Shown one piece after another: positions 31,053 through 41,532 of a stretch of DNA of 64,000 nt. The DNA comes from Leptolyngbya sp. SIOISBB (GTDB lineage: Bacteria > Cyanobacteriota > Cyanobacteriia > Phormidesmidales > Phormidesmidaceae). The position numbers were made by a program, and so were the translations under genes. Location of the stretch: positions 310,001 through 374,000 of the forward strand of contig JAAHII010000002.1 in assembly GCA_010671905.1 (NCBI GenBank), read 5' to 3'. Positions within the stretch are counted from its first letter, which is position 1. Each line of letters opens with the position of its first letter. Below the pieces are notes generated by a model. That model had not been told where the DNA came from. It did not search any database and saw only the letters and a program-made list of their open reading frames with translations.

Positions 31053-32154
31053 CCGATCCTTAATGTTGCCCAACCGTGCCAAGACCCTCAGCCTCACCCT
31101 GGGGGTCACGATCCTTGCCTGGACGGCCCTATCTGCCGCAGCCCAGGCCCGTCTTGCCCGAGTGCATTCGATGGACGGCCGCCTGCAACTCAAACGAATG
31201 GACTGGGAAACTTTTCAGCCGGTCTCTCCGGGGGCGGCCCTCTATGGGGATGACTTACTGCTGCCCGACCCTGGCACCACCGTGGTGATTACCTGCCCCA
31301 ACGGCAGAGTGTCTAATAATCCACCTAGTCCTGGGTTAGAAAGCAGTGTCAATCGAGCCTGCCCGCGAACCCCCCGCAGCGATGTTAAGCCCAGTTTTGG
31401 CATTAGTGAGGTGTGGGGCGGCAGTGACCTGGCTATTCCCTTTATGCTCACTCCCCGTACGGATTTTGTGCTGGATAGTACCCCCACTCTGCGATGGAAT
31501 CCGGTGCCTGCCGCCGAGGAATACACCGTGACCCTGACAAGCTTTGGGGAAGAGCTCTGGAGCCTCACCACAGACCAAACGACTCTTCCTTATCCAGGCC
31601 ATGAGCCAGAACTCATGGCCGATGGCACCCCCTATGAGTTGGTGGTCACGGCTGACACGGGCACGGCTTCTACCAATGAAGACACCGGGCAGGTGTTTTT
31701 GCGGGTGGTGGGGGATGAAGTGGCAGAAGCGGAAGCCGAAATCGCCGCTGTCCAGGCCATGGACCTGCCAGATGATATTAAGACCTTAGTGCTGGTGGAA
31801 GAGGTGTATCCCAAATACAGTCTGACGGGGGAGGCCATCGATGCCCTGTTGCCCCTGGTGGATCACGGCACTGAAACCGTCCATATCTATCGCTTACTGG
31901 GGGATCTCTACGTCAAAAGCGGGTTGCAGCTTCCTGCTGAAGAAAGCTACCAAACTGCAATTGAGCTGGCGAAGGTAGAACCCAACCTGGAGGAAGAAAC
32001 CCTGGCTCACCTGGGGTTGGCTACCCTGTATCTGGAGGTCAATGCCCCCGAGAAGGCCAAAGAAGCCCTGGAACAAGCTCAGTTGAGGGCAACTGAGTTG
32101 GGGAGTGCAAAGCTTACAGACAATATCGCAACCCAGTTATCTAGGTTAGAGTAA
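31033..32154 (+). CDS. FecR-like exported protein with C-terminal TPRs
   Basis: ATG 31033 is chosen because AAAAGGAG lies about 8 nt upstream and a signal peptide follows (TLGVTILAWTALSAAAQA). An in-frame ATG at 30964 falls inside the previous gene. The 373-aa product has a FecR-type segment (VHSMDGRLQLKR, then GDDLLLPDPGTTVVITCPNG) and an Fn3-like strand region (TPTLRWNPVPAAEEYTVTL). The C-terminus has two or three TPR-like units (IYRLLGDLYVKSGLQLPAEESY, LAHLGLATLYLEVNAPEKAKEAL). It is predicted to be periplasmic. In cyanobacteria this type commonly accompanies caspase-like and TPR genes, and its function there is unknown. Confidence 0.75.
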   Translation: MPLKPLNRSLMLPNRAKTLSLTLGVTILAWTALSAAAQARLARVHSMDGRLQLKRMDWETFQPVSPGAALYGDDLLLPDPGTTVVITCPNGRVSNNPPSPGLESSVNRACPRTPRSDVKPSFGISEVWGGSDLAIPFMLTPRTDFVLDSTPTLRWNPVPAAEEYTVTLTSFGEELWSLTTDQTTLPYPGHEPELMADGTPYELVVTADTGTASTNEDTGQVFLRVVGDEVAEAEAEIAAVQAMDLPDDIKTLVLVEEVYPKYSLTGEAIDALLPLVDHGTETVHIYRLLGDLYVKSGLQLPAEESYQTAIELAKVEPNLEEETLAHLGLATLYLEVNAPEKAKEALEQAQLRATELGSAKLTDNIATQLSRLE

Positions 32155-32306
32155 TCAGCCAATGAGCAACTTACTTCACGCGCTCAGTGCTGTTTTGAAG
32201 CCAGTCCTTGTTACACCACTGTTAATACACAGCAGCTTCATACATTCAGCTGTTTGAGTTGGAGGCCCTGAAAGCATATTTGTTACTTCACCTGTCCATT
32301 AAAGAG

Positions 32307-34200
32307 TTACTTGAATTGTTTCCCATTACGCTGATCTAATCGGGCTGGGTTCCAAGGAATGTCGTAGTGCAGCACGATATAGGCCGTTTCCTGAAGGTTC
32401 AGCCCCTCAGAGGCCGCATCTGTGGCCACCAGCACTCGAATGGGATTGTCTGGGTCATTAAAGGCCTGCTTGATCTCATCACTCTGGCGATCGTCAATGC
32501 CGCCATAGAGTTCGCGCACAATCTCCGGCTCATCGGCATACTCCTCCTTCAACCGCTGCACCAGGTAATCCAGTGTGGTCTTTGTACTCGGTGAAGATTA
32601 CCAGGCGATCGCTGCCCTTCCACTTGGTACCGACCCGCAGTTGTTTTTCAATCGTGTCAAGTAGCCTTTCCCAGCGCTCATCCTCACGAGGATAGGTAAC
32701 CTCGCCCGCTTCATTAAGCTCCAGGCCCAAAGCCGCGAGCGCTTCATCCACCGCCGCAATTTCCGCTTGGAGATGGGGAATTAACGGTTGAAACCAGGCA
32801 CCAGTCGTTTTTGCTGCATGTTGGTAACGACCTTCTGCCTCTTGTTCATCATCGAGATCTTCCTGCGTTGCCCGACGTGCTGCCTGCACGGCACCGACCT
32901 CAGCCGCTTCCTCGCTGGCCGTCCCTTCGCGGAACCGGAACCAAGAGTTAGCAAAGGTATACGGACACAACAGCAACCGCTTATTTAAGACCTCAACCGC
33001 AAACGCCCCTGCTAACTGATCGGTCTTGCTAGAGGTCGCAATCAAGTGTTTTACAGAACTCCGAAACGCTTCAAAGGCTTCAGACAGCTGCCTTTCTAGG
33101 CGAGAAAAGTACAGTGGAATGGGTTCTGGCAACCTGCGACAAAATCGAGGAATCCGGTCTTCCTGTTCATCCAGGGCATTGATTTCCCGCTTCAGCCGTC
33201 GAATCACCACCTCCTGAATACGCTGCTACATGTCGTCGGTGAAGTCGCTAATCTGAGTAAAACGCACCGGATCCAGTCGCTCCAGCAAGCCCGAGAAACA
33301 GCGGGTATGCCCGTTGTGGGGCGTCGCACTGAGGAATAGCTTGTGCTCAAACCACGGGGCGATCGCCCGCAGCATTTGCGACAGGTCACTATCTTCCCAA
33401 AAATTGGAAGGCATCAGGTTGTGGCATTCATCCACAATCAGCAAGTCCCATGGCAACTGCGCCGCTCCTTCCGGCTGACGGCAAACCGCCCGAAACTGCT
33501 CCAGCACGTCCGGCTGCCGTAGGTAGTGGTAGAAGGTGATAATGCGCGGAAATGTCCGCCAGGGATTGGCATCGAGCCCCAATCGTTTCTGCAAAGCGTG
33601 GGTTTCAGCCCGATCAATTACATCAAAGGACAGCGCAAACTTTGTCTTCATTTCCTGCTGCCACTGCTTCCGCAGCGCTGCCGGGCAGAGAATCAACACC
33701 CGTCGAATCCGCCGTCGCAGCAGCAACTCCGTCAGAATCAGGCCAGCCTCGACCGTTTTACCCAAGCCCACATCATCGGCGAGCAGTAGCGAGATGCGCG
33801 GCATCTGTAGCGCCTTGAGCAGCGGTACCAACTGAAAATCTTCTACCTGTACCGCGCCGAAGAAAGGTGAAGCGATCGGGGGTTGAGATTGCGGAGCAGA
33901 GCGATCTAAGCTCAAATAGGGCGAAAGCGCTGTCCACCGCGTTGCCCGCAACTGGGCGTCATATTCAAAGGCCGACATCGGCTCCGAGTCAGTCACTGGT
34001 GGCAGTGCTGTCGGCTCCAACAGGGTCTTATTGACCTCCCGCTCCCAAATCAGGCTATCTTCGGGCGATCCATCGGAGTCGATGTACTCCAGTCGCACTA
34101 GGTGGATCTGCCCTCCGGTCCAGCCTCAAAGGGTTCGACAGCCGCAATCAAGGCGCGACGATTACGCAAAGTCGCTAGCATCCCCACATGAGGCACTGAG
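32307..34200 (-). pseudogene. drmD: DISARM-type SNF2 helicase relic (drmD-like)
   Basis: Minus-strand fragments join into one SNF2 helicase: VGMLATLRNRRALIAAVEPF and VRLEYIDSDGSPED at the N-side, LLADDVGLGKTVEAGLILTE (Walker A), LLIVDECHNL (motif II), LFLSATPHNGH (motif III), and [12 protein letters not shown] (motif V). Lesions are a one-base loss near 34112-34118, a TAG at 33226-33228 in place of a likely CAG, and a one-base gain near 32575-32584. The gene breaks off at LDQRNG, just where motif VI should continue, and the extreme N-terminus is absent. Domain order and the SPFFGAVQVEDFQL segment resemble DrmD of class 1 DISARM, though other SNF2 helicases of that group cannot be excluded. 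No drmA, drmB, drmC or drmMI is present. Confidence 0.7.
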
Positions 34201-35138
34201 AAGGAATCTAAGATTCTTTACCTCTAAATTCTGCCCAAAGAAAAGTCAGAAAGGTGCTTCTCTTACAGACCTTCATGAGTTTTTTCAGCAGCCGGTGGCA
34301 TGCTTCCATACAATCTTGCGACTATAGTTTTCGCCGCAGGGCAGGAAAGCCCTTCAGTCAAAACAATCATTTCGGATATCGGACGATGACTTGTTAGGGT
34401 ATATGGGTGATGAAATACTTTGGTGTATTCCCTAACAAATAGACTCTCCATGAGCTGGGGCGACATTCATGAATGGCGCAATAGTAACAGAAGAAGATGT
34501 TGCTGAAGACAGCTGAGAAGAATGGGAGATCCGAGACCTCCATGCAGGCAATTAGAAAGGGAGGGATATGATTGCGAATCCATCCCTCTCATAAGCGCGC
34601 TGTAGCGATTGATAAGACCCCTAACGCCCACGAGTTAGCCAAAACGGCTGCCGAGTAGGTGCATAGGCCAGCAAAGTTAGCGACTGGACCCACTTTCAGA
34701 AATCGCTGGAACATTTTCATAGGCTTTACCTTCCTTCCTCCACGGGTGCTGGGAGGACGCTTTTTTGGGTAGGGCTAGAAAAAGCAGACCGATTATGAAA
34801 ACAAGACACCGGACCATTGGGGCAGGGGTCATCCCTTCGGCTGGGAAGCTTGAAAGCCCGAGAAATTTTGGTGTGGGCGTTCCCAATGGCATTTACGTAT
34901 CTTAACCCACGTCTTCGGGTGGACTTGGTCGACATAACCGCTAGCTGAGGTCGTGAAATTGCACCCCGTGGCTATCCGGAGCAAGCCTGCTCGTTAAGAA
35001 TCTGGCGGTTGGTGTGGTTCGTGTGAAGTGTTATGTTCCGACTGTTACGGATAATTTGCTCTCAGGTAGTTTAGGTATCTTAAAGATAAGGTCACGATCG
35101 CCCTCTGGGCCGGTTTTTGAACCATCGCCAGCGACACC
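34201..35138. other. Non-coding stretch between drmD relic and ietA
   Basis: No gene is supported in this 938-bp stretch. It contains palindromic copy 3 at 34391-34438. Two short minus-strand frames at 34677-34935 have no recognisable features. The promoter of the ATPase gene at 35139 must lie near the right end. Confidence 0.45.
34391..34438. repeat. Palindromic repeat element, copy 3 (48 bp)
   Basis: TTGTTAGGGTATA on the left is mirrored by TATTCCCTAACAA on the right, with a central loop of about 20 nt. It is the most divergent member of the GTGTTAGGGAA palindrome family. It lies just beyond the upstream end of the drmD relic and about 700 bp before the ietA-like gene. Confidence 0.65.
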
Positions 35139-36188
35139 ATGAAAGGAGACGTGCTCAAACGGTTGTTTCGGGCGGTTGCCAGTGACGATTCACAGGCAAT
35201 CGACAGCATGCTGTCTGTCGTTGTCGCCGAAGAGCGCAAGCTGGGCCACACCAAACTAGCCGATCAGCTCGATTCCATTCTGCAAAAACGAGATCGCCTC
35301 GCCAACTCTAAACAGCTATCCTTAGCGCCCCAGCAGAAAACCGATTCAGGCAGTCCCCACCAGTCTGCCCCCAGCATCCCAGCGACCCAACCCCTCAAGC
35401 CGCTATCGAGCGATCGGCGTTTCAACCATCCCTTTGTTGTGACGATCCCCCGCGATCGCCTGCGGCATCATATGGTCTTGTCCGATGCCGTTGAGGAGCG
35501 CTTCTGCCGCATTGAGCGCGAGTATGCCGCCCGCGATCGGTTGGCCCACTACGGCCTGAAATATCGCCAAAAGATTCTGGTGTATGGCTCTCCAGGGTGC
35601 GGCAAAACCATGGGAGCCGAGCGCATCGCCTGGAACACCGGGCTGCCTCTGGTCAAGGTGCGCTTCGACGCGATGGTGTCTTCCTACTTAGGCGAAACCG
35701 CCACCAACCTCCGGGAAGTCTTTGAGACCGCTGCTGTTAATCCCTGCTTGCTGTTTATCGACGAGTGCGACGCCCTCGCTAAGTCCCGCGAAGATGCTCA
35801 GGAAGTCGGCGAAATCAAGCGAGTCGTCAACACCTTTCTTCAGTTGCTCGATGAGTATGAGGTATCTAACGGACTACTCATCGCCGCCACCAACTTGACC
35901 AAGTTTTTGGATGAGGCTGTCTGGCGACGCTTCGATGACGTCATCGAAGTTCCTAAACCGACCGATCCCGAAATTCGCACCATTCTCAAGCAGACCCTGG
36001 CCTCCGTCGAAGTCGGCTCAGTGGATTGGGATGCGGTCATACACAAGCTAAACGGTTTTTCCGCCGCCCAAATTGTGAAAATTGCCCAAAATGCTGCGAA
36101 ACGCGCCATCTTAGATCGGGAAGACTTGGTTATCCAAGAACATTTGGAAGCTTCCATTCAAGACCTTATAGTTTCCCATGCCGGATAA
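35139..36188 (+). CDS. ietA: AAA ATPase, IetA-like
   Basis: The 349-aa protein has an N-terminal helical region of about 100 residues and then a classical AAA module: YGSPGCGKT (Walker A, about 148-156), LLFIDECDAL (Walker B, about 203), LLIAATNL (sensor 1) and WRRFD (arginine-finger region), with a helical lid. It resembles FtsH/Vps4-type AAA proteins. Its stop overlaps the start of a subtilisin-like protease gene (ATG 36178). AAA ATPase plus subtilase is the composition of IetAS, originally described as a plasmid-stability pair in Agrobacterium and later as an anti-phage system. The assignment rests on this pairing and order. The gene itself looks intact, but its partner is broken. Confidence 0.75.
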   Translation: MKGDVLKRLFRAVASDDSQAIDSMLSVVVAEERKLGHTKLADQLDSILQKRDRLANSKQLSLAPQQKTDSGSPHQSAPSIPATQPLKPLSSDRRFNHPFVVTIPRDRLRHHMVLSDAVEERFCRIEREYAARDRLAHYGLKYRQKILVYGSPGCGKTMGAERIAWNTGLPLVKVRFDAMVSSYLGETATNLREVFETAAVNPCLLFIDECDALAKSREDAQEVGEIKRVVNTFLQLLDEYEVSNGLLIAATNLTKFLDEAVWRRFDDVIEVPKPTDPEIRTILKQTLASVEVGSVDWDAVIHKLNGFSAAQIVKIAQNAAKRAILDREDLVIQEHLEASIQDLIVSHAG

Positions 36189-36556
36189 CGCCTCGACATT
36201 TCCCCATATCCCACTCCGATTAGCCAGACAAGGAATGGCTTCTCTGCCAGGAGGGGGCGGACGAAAAAGTTTCCCCAATTACTGCAGCCAATAAAGGAGA
36301 TGCTGGAGGACATGGTCGAAGACTCAGTTCGTCAGTTGATTTGATTACGACTAACTGGCAAGCAGAACAGGAGCAACGCAAAGAAGCAGGCAAGCCCGAC
36401 CTCCCCGATGCCGTTTCATTCATCCTGCAGGTTGATCCCGCTGCCTTTGACGCCGATAACCTCAAGAGCTTCGGCATTGAAGTCGTTGCTGACTTAGAAG
36501 AAGGCTATATCATCGGTGCCTCGACAGACACTGAGCTATCCGAACTCAGGAAAAAG

Positions 36557-38133
36557 GTAACCGTCCCAGGAAGATGCAGAAATCTTAGGAAATGTCGATT
36601 TGGAGATTCGCTAAAGTTGGGAGTATGAGCGAAGACATCGAGATTGCAGGCATCAAGGTACCGCAAGCGGATTGGGCGGCGACACCGCCCAGTATCCGTA
36701 CGCTGGTGTTGTTGATGAGCCAGCGGTTGAAAGAACAAGACGAACGCATCAGGCAGCAAGACGAGCGTATTCGGCAGCTAGAAGAGCGTCTGAATCAGAC
36801 CTCCAAGAATTCGTCAAAGCCGCCCTCAAGCGATGGTTTCAGTCAGTTTCAAGGCAGTCAGAAAACTGACCAGAAAGGCAAACCCCAGAGAAGCCGGCAG
36901 CCCTCGCCCCGACAGGTGCGTAAGCTGAAGCCGCGCGACACGTGTGACCAAGTTTGCGAGTTGATGCCATCGGTGTGTTCAGCATGTGGGTCATCCGTGA
37001 GCGGCTATGATCCCCACCCCATCGGCATCAAGAGATCGAATTGCCGCCGATAGAACCGAGGGTGATTGAATATCGCCTCCATCAGCTCAGTTGCCCTGTC
37101 TGTGGTCATCAGACCCGAGCCAATTTACCGACGGGGGTATCGCCATCGGGCTATGGCGAGCGCTTGAGTGCCATCGTGTCCCTGTTGAGTGGCCCCTATC
37201 GTCAGAGCTACCGCCAAGTGTGTGGGCTGATGGATGACCTGTTTGGTGTGGGCCTCTCACGTGGGGCGGTGGGTCGTTTGCGGGCTGAGATGGTCGCAGC
37301 GCTGAGTGCCCCGGTGGCTGCTGCCAAGGACTATGTTCAGACCCAGCCCGTTATGCACAGCGATGAAACCGGCTTTCCTCAAGGGAACCGGGATGGGGGC
37401 AATCCGCATCGGACCAAAGGTTGGATGTGGGTTTTGGTGAGCTTTTTTGAGGTGGTGCTGAGCCGGTCTCAGCAGACGGCCAAGGCGCTCATTGGCGAAG
37501 CCTATGAAGGTATTGTCACCTCTGACCGCTACAGCGCCTATGGTTGGATTGACTTGGCGCAATGGCAAGTGTGTTGGGCGCATCTCAAGCGAGACTTCAC
37601 GGCGATGGCCGAGCGCACAGGGGGCTCCCAGGAAACGGGTGAGGCGTTGCTGCGTCGTCAGCGTCGTCTATTTCGTTGGTGGCATCGAGTTAGGGATGGC
37701 ACCTTGGCGCGTGAGCAGTTTATCGCTCGGGTCGCCCATCTGCGGCAAGGCATCAAAACCACCTTGGCCGAGACCGCAGCATTACCGATTGAAGCCGATG
37801 AAAAGTCGCCCCTCGCCAAAACCATCAGAACCTGCAGGCGCTTGCTGAAGGTCGAACCGGCCCTCTGGACCTTCGTTTACACCGTTGGGGTGGAGCCCAC
37901 CAATAATGCCGCTGAACAAGCCTTGCGACCGGCCGTGATTTGGCGCAAGACCAGTTTTGGTGCCCAATCTCAAAGCGGCAGTCGGTTCGTTACCCATCTG
38001 CTGACCGTCTCCGCCTCTCTCAAGGCTCAAGACAGAAACATCCTCGATTTCCTCACCCAAGCTTGCTTGGCTAACCGAGCCGGAACAGAACCCCCTTCTT
38101 TACTCCCATAACAGCAATCCTAGGGACGGTTAC
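36557..38133 (+). mobile_element. IS66-family element inserted in the protease gene
   Basis: The 1577-bp element has inverted ends GTAACCGTCCC (36557-36567) and GGGACGGTTAC (38123-38133). It is flanked by the perfect 8-bp repeat GGAAAAAG (36549-36556 and 38134-38141). Its ends and transposase differ clearly from the IS66 at 17297-18775, so it is an independent arrival. Confidence 0.93.
36625..38111 (+). pseudogene. IS66-family transposase, frameshifted
   Basis: The first frame from ATG 36625 encodes a coiled coil (QDERIRQQDERIRQLEERL), NSSKPPSSDGF and a zinc pair (CSACG). Near 37016-37021 (CCCC) one base appears to be missing. The rest continues in another frame from IELPPIEPRVIEYRLHQLSC with a second zinc pair, HSDETGF, SDRYSAYGW and NNAAEQALRPAVIWRKTSFG, the normal IS66 catalytic blocks. 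As it stands the transposase is split at about residue 135, so the element may be immobile unless the shift is a sequencing error. Confidence 0.85.
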
Positions 38134-40408
38134 GGAAAAAGATTGAAAAGTGCATAAATGCTCAACGCGGTGGTGGTCAAGTTCCAGCGATTTGGGAAAT
38201 TTTGGAGGGCACCAATCGGCCTGAATTCATTCTGTCTGACCAACTCAGAGCTGATTGGGACCAGATTCAGGACCACCAGGAATACATTGTCGACGTCGGG
38301 ATCTCCTGTATCGATATCCAAGAGCAATATTCTCGATGCCCCCAAAGGGAAAGCTACAAGACTGATGAAAGTTTCCAACAAGGAATTGAAAGATGGTTAT
38401 CCAAACACAATCTCACTCGCGAGGAATGGGATAACCTCTACTTCAAGCGTTCGGACAAGCTAGAAGAGTTTGTCCGGCAATATCGGGGAGAGATTCTGAA
38501 CAACGTTGAAGGAAATGAAATTGGCGTCTCACGCCTACCTGATAGCTTCTCTTGTCGAATTCGTATCTCTGGAAAGGGATTGAAAGATCTTGTCCTCAAT
38601 TTTCCCTACATTTTTGATGTATGTGAGTACGAGGACGTTGATCTTCCCCCTGTCGATCCAGATGCCCGTGGGGATGATCGCGATGGTTTTAACCTGGAGC
38701 CACCTGAGCCTAATGCCCCTAAAGTTTGCGTCATTGACAGTGGGATCCAAGAACGCCATCCTCTGCTCAGAGGAGTGATCGACGAGCCCAATTCAAGATC
38801 CTGGGTACCTGGAGAGCTTGATCAGACGGCAGACTACGTGCCCAATGGCGGACATGGCACTAGAGTCGCCGGAGCCGTGCTCTATCCGCGTGAAGTTCCC
38901 CGAACAGGGCAACTTCAGCCTATATGTTGGCTCCAAAACGCGAGGATTCTGGATCGCAACAACCATCTTCCTAGAAACGTATTTCCTCCAGAGGTGCTAG
39001 AAGAGATTGTCGCTTTCTACTTCAGGCGTACCAGAACTCGCCTGTTCAATCACTCCATTACCAGCATCACCCCTTGCCGAACCCAATTCATGACCGCCTG
39101 GGCCGCTGCTATCGACAAACTCACTTGGAACGTAGGGGGAGACCTGCTCTTCATCGTGGCAGCCGGAAATCTAAATGCGAGAGGTGATTACCCGACTCGT
39201 CCTGCGATCGCTGCCCATTTAAGCGCTGGTAGAAGCTATCCAGACTACTTGCTCTCCCCGTCCGTAAGAATCGCCAGCCCAGCACAAAGTTTTCAAACCC
39301 TGACAGTCGGTTCCATTGCTCATGCTACGTATGATTCGCCCCCTCTGCGATCGCTTGCCGACGCCGACGGTCCGTCCGCCTTCTCCTGCACAGGTTTGGG
39401 GATCTGGAACACCATCAAACCCGAAGTGGTCGAATACGGCGGCGACTATGTCATAGATTCCAGCATTCCGCCTAATTTCATCACGCCTGAACCTGTCTGC
39501 CCTGAATTAGTGCGTTCTACCCGAGATGGCGGCCCAGTCGTTAGCCGGAATACCGTCGGCACGTCATTTGCCGCCCCTAAAGTCACCCACATTGCAGCCG
39601 CATTGGCAGCCGCATACCCAGAAGCCAGCGCTCTACTCTACCGCGCCCTGATTGTTCAGTCAGCCCGCTTACCCACCTGGGCAGAAGAATCTGATGAAAA
39701 GCGTTACCACGCTATCCGGACAATGGGCTATGGCATTCCTGACCTCGACCGAGCTTTAGGCAATTCTCCTAGCCGAATCACCCTAACGACTCCAAGCAGT
39801 GAGTCTATAAAAGCTCGACAGGCCAAGGTTTATCAGGTTGCAATTCCGGATTTTCTACTCAGGGAAGGCGAGGGCTATGACATCCGCATCGAAATCACCC
39901 TCTCCTACGCTGCTGAGCCTCGCCGCACCCGCCGCGATCGCCGCAAGTACCTCTCCACTTGGCTCGATTGGACCTGTAGTAAACGAGGAGAAGACCCAGA
40001 CGCCTTTCTTGCCAAAGTCCTCAAAGAATACGATCAAGCCTCACCCGACGCTGAAAATGGAGAAAGTAGCTTTCCCTGGACTTTAGGGAAAAGGCGAGCA
40101 AGAAAACGCGATGATGGCACAGTTCCCTCGCAGGGGATCGATGGCATCGTCAAGGAGGTTTCCCGAAGTGCAGGAACCATTCAGAAGGATTGGGCGATCG
40201 TCAAATCATACGAGCTTCGCGAGGGGTTCTGCATCGCCGTAGTGGGTCATGAAGGTTGGAACAAAGACTCAGAAGCCACCGTGCCCTATTGCCTGGTTGT
40301 CAGCTTCGAGGCCATTAATTCTGAAGTGCCTATCTACGAAGCCTTTGCTCAGATTCAACAACCTTTGCAGGTTCAACAGCAGCAACAAGTCAGTATGACG
40401 GTAAGTAG

Positions 40409-40498
40409 ATGAGCCTAATTAAACGTAGTCCTGAATCGCTGGAAGTCTTTCAGCTCCATGATCGAGATGCTGATTACTTAGGTCTACCTACTGATTAG
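40409..40498 (+). CDS. Possible 29-residue coupled ORF after ietS
   Basis: An ATG overlaps the protease stop codon (ATGA at 40409-40412) and opens a 29-codon frame ending at TAG 40496-40498. The overlap would allow translational coupling. The peptide is not recognised. It may be the remaining start of a deleted third gene or chance. Confidence 0.25.
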   Translation: MSLIKRSPESLEVFQLHDRDADYLGLPTD

Positions 40499-40537
40499 GA
40501 TGGCTCGAATGACCTCGACTTTGGGTTTTGTTGGTTA

Positions 40538-40586
40538 GTGTTAGGGAATATAATTAGACAGCAAGAGCAAGTTTGTTCCCTAACAC
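40538..40586. repeat. Palindromic repeat element, copy 4 (49 bp)
   Basis: GTGTTAGGGAATATAAT on the left faces GCAAGTTTGTTCCCTAACAC on the right. The complement of the right arm is identical to the left arm of copy 1 over 20 bp, which shows recent common origin of elements 26 kb apart. Confidence 0.75.
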
Positions 40587-41055
40587 CCTGTGAGTTCAGC
40601 CTGTAATCGCGACGAGATGCTGTGCAAAGGTTAGCTGCCTGCTAAAATTCACTTTCGCCGCAGGGTTCACAATTGAGCCAGAGAGCAGGTAGCTGGGGGT
40701 CGTAGCGAGCAAAAGCGAGGATAGGCTACTAGCTACCAAATCAATTATTTCAGTAACTTGTGTGAGAGCTAGAACGATGAGCAACTAAAAAGTCCCAGGG
40801 GTTGCAACCAAACAGTTGCCAGAGGCGCTGATCGAGAGGATGCCGCTTGTGAGTGCTGGAGACGGCAGAGAGGCTACTACTGGGGACCTCTCTGCTTGAA
40901 CGGTTGGGCGGTGCCGTTAGCGTCCATCATGATTAGACTCCGGTCATTTAATTGGGAAATATTGGTCAACGGTATGAAGTGCGGCAGATCGCAGTTGAAG
41001 AGAATCAGCCCATATGCAGAGAAGTCATAGAAAGCGGGATAGCTCAGCGCCAGGG
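40587..41055. other. Non-coding spacer
   Basis: No supported gene in this 469-bp stretch between palindromic copy 4 and the end of the paralogue-3 gene. Confidence 0.45.
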
Positions 41056-41532
41056 TCAGGCCGCTGTTGCAGCTGATGCCGCATTGATCGGAACGCACCA
41101 GCAAACGAGGACGAGATCGTAAAGCGCATCGGCGCAATCGCTCAAAAACTTCTGCATTCGCTCCACCTGCCAGCCCTCTAGTGGCGGGGCTTCATCGCCT
41201 AGGTGGGGCAGACATTCATCCGGCTCTGGCCAAGTTAGGGCAACGTCTTCACTGCTGAAATAAAGATGCAGGAGCCGCTGGTTGCCAACGTGAAGCGCAA
41301 GAGGGTTGGCCAGAGTGCCATCGAGCGTCAATACTGCCAAATGGAAGGTGTTGCTGGTCTCGGTTGAAGCGGCATAGGTTTCGACATGAGCAACTTGCCA
41401 AACTCCATCGTCCCAACGGCGCATATCGCCTATCTGCAAGGGAATGAGACCGATTTCGAGGGAGTGCCCCTCATCTTTGTAGCTGCTGGGTGTTTCTCGG
41501 GGGCGTAGAAAGATGAGCTGAGTAATGTTCAT
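41056..41532 (-). CDS. Uncharacterised CHAT-associated protein, paralogue 3
   Basis: This 158-aa product is the best-preserved member of the family seen at 14164 and 16720. It reads MNITQLIFLRPRETPSSYKDEGH at the start, then SLEIGLIPLQIGDMRRW, LHLYFSSEDVALTWPEPDE, PLEGWQVERM and a CWCVP end. ATG 41532 is chosen because longer frames to the right run into the IS21 terminal repeats. The outer IS21 sits 3 bp upstream of this start codon, so the native promoter and ribosome-binding site have been displaced. Expression would depend on the element. No function can be assigned. There is no adjacent CHAT gene here, unlike paralogue 1. Confidence 0.6.
   Translation of the reverse strand: MNITQLIFLRPRETPSSYKDEGHSLEIGLIPLQIGDMRRWDDGVWQVAHVETYAASTETSNTFHLAVLTLDGTLANPLALHVGNQRLLHLYFSSEDVALTWPEPDECLPHLGDEAPPLEGWQVERMQKFLSDCADALYDLVLVCWCVPINAASAATAA

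Larger units (their letters stand above)
36178..40412 (+). pseudogene. ietS: Subtilisin-like protease IetS-like, frameshifted and split by IS66
   Basis: The gene begins at ATG 36178 inside the last codons of the ATPase gene. A one-base gain in the C4 run at 36273-36276 shifts the frame. The second frame runs through DAVSFILQVDP and GIEVVADLEEGYIIGAST to 36556, where an IS66 element is inserted. Removing the element and one copy of the 8-bp duplication restores an exact join (ELRKK to IEKCINAQRGGG) and an open frame to 40412, about 883 codons in all. S8 catalytic residues are all present: Asp in CVIDSGIQ (near 38736), His in GGHGTRVAGA (near 38853) and Ser in GTSFAAPKV (near 39564). Without excision no complete protease can be made, though the downstream 736-codon frame retains the whole catalytic domain. 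Confidence 0.8.

Noticed and set aside
34677-34935. Two overlapping minus-strand frames of about 70 codons
   Set aside because: No recognisable motif, poor start context and biased composition; treated as non-coding.
40596-40784. Short minus-strand hydrophobic frame after palindromic copy 4
   Set aside because: No ribosome-binding site, homology-like motif or context supports it.
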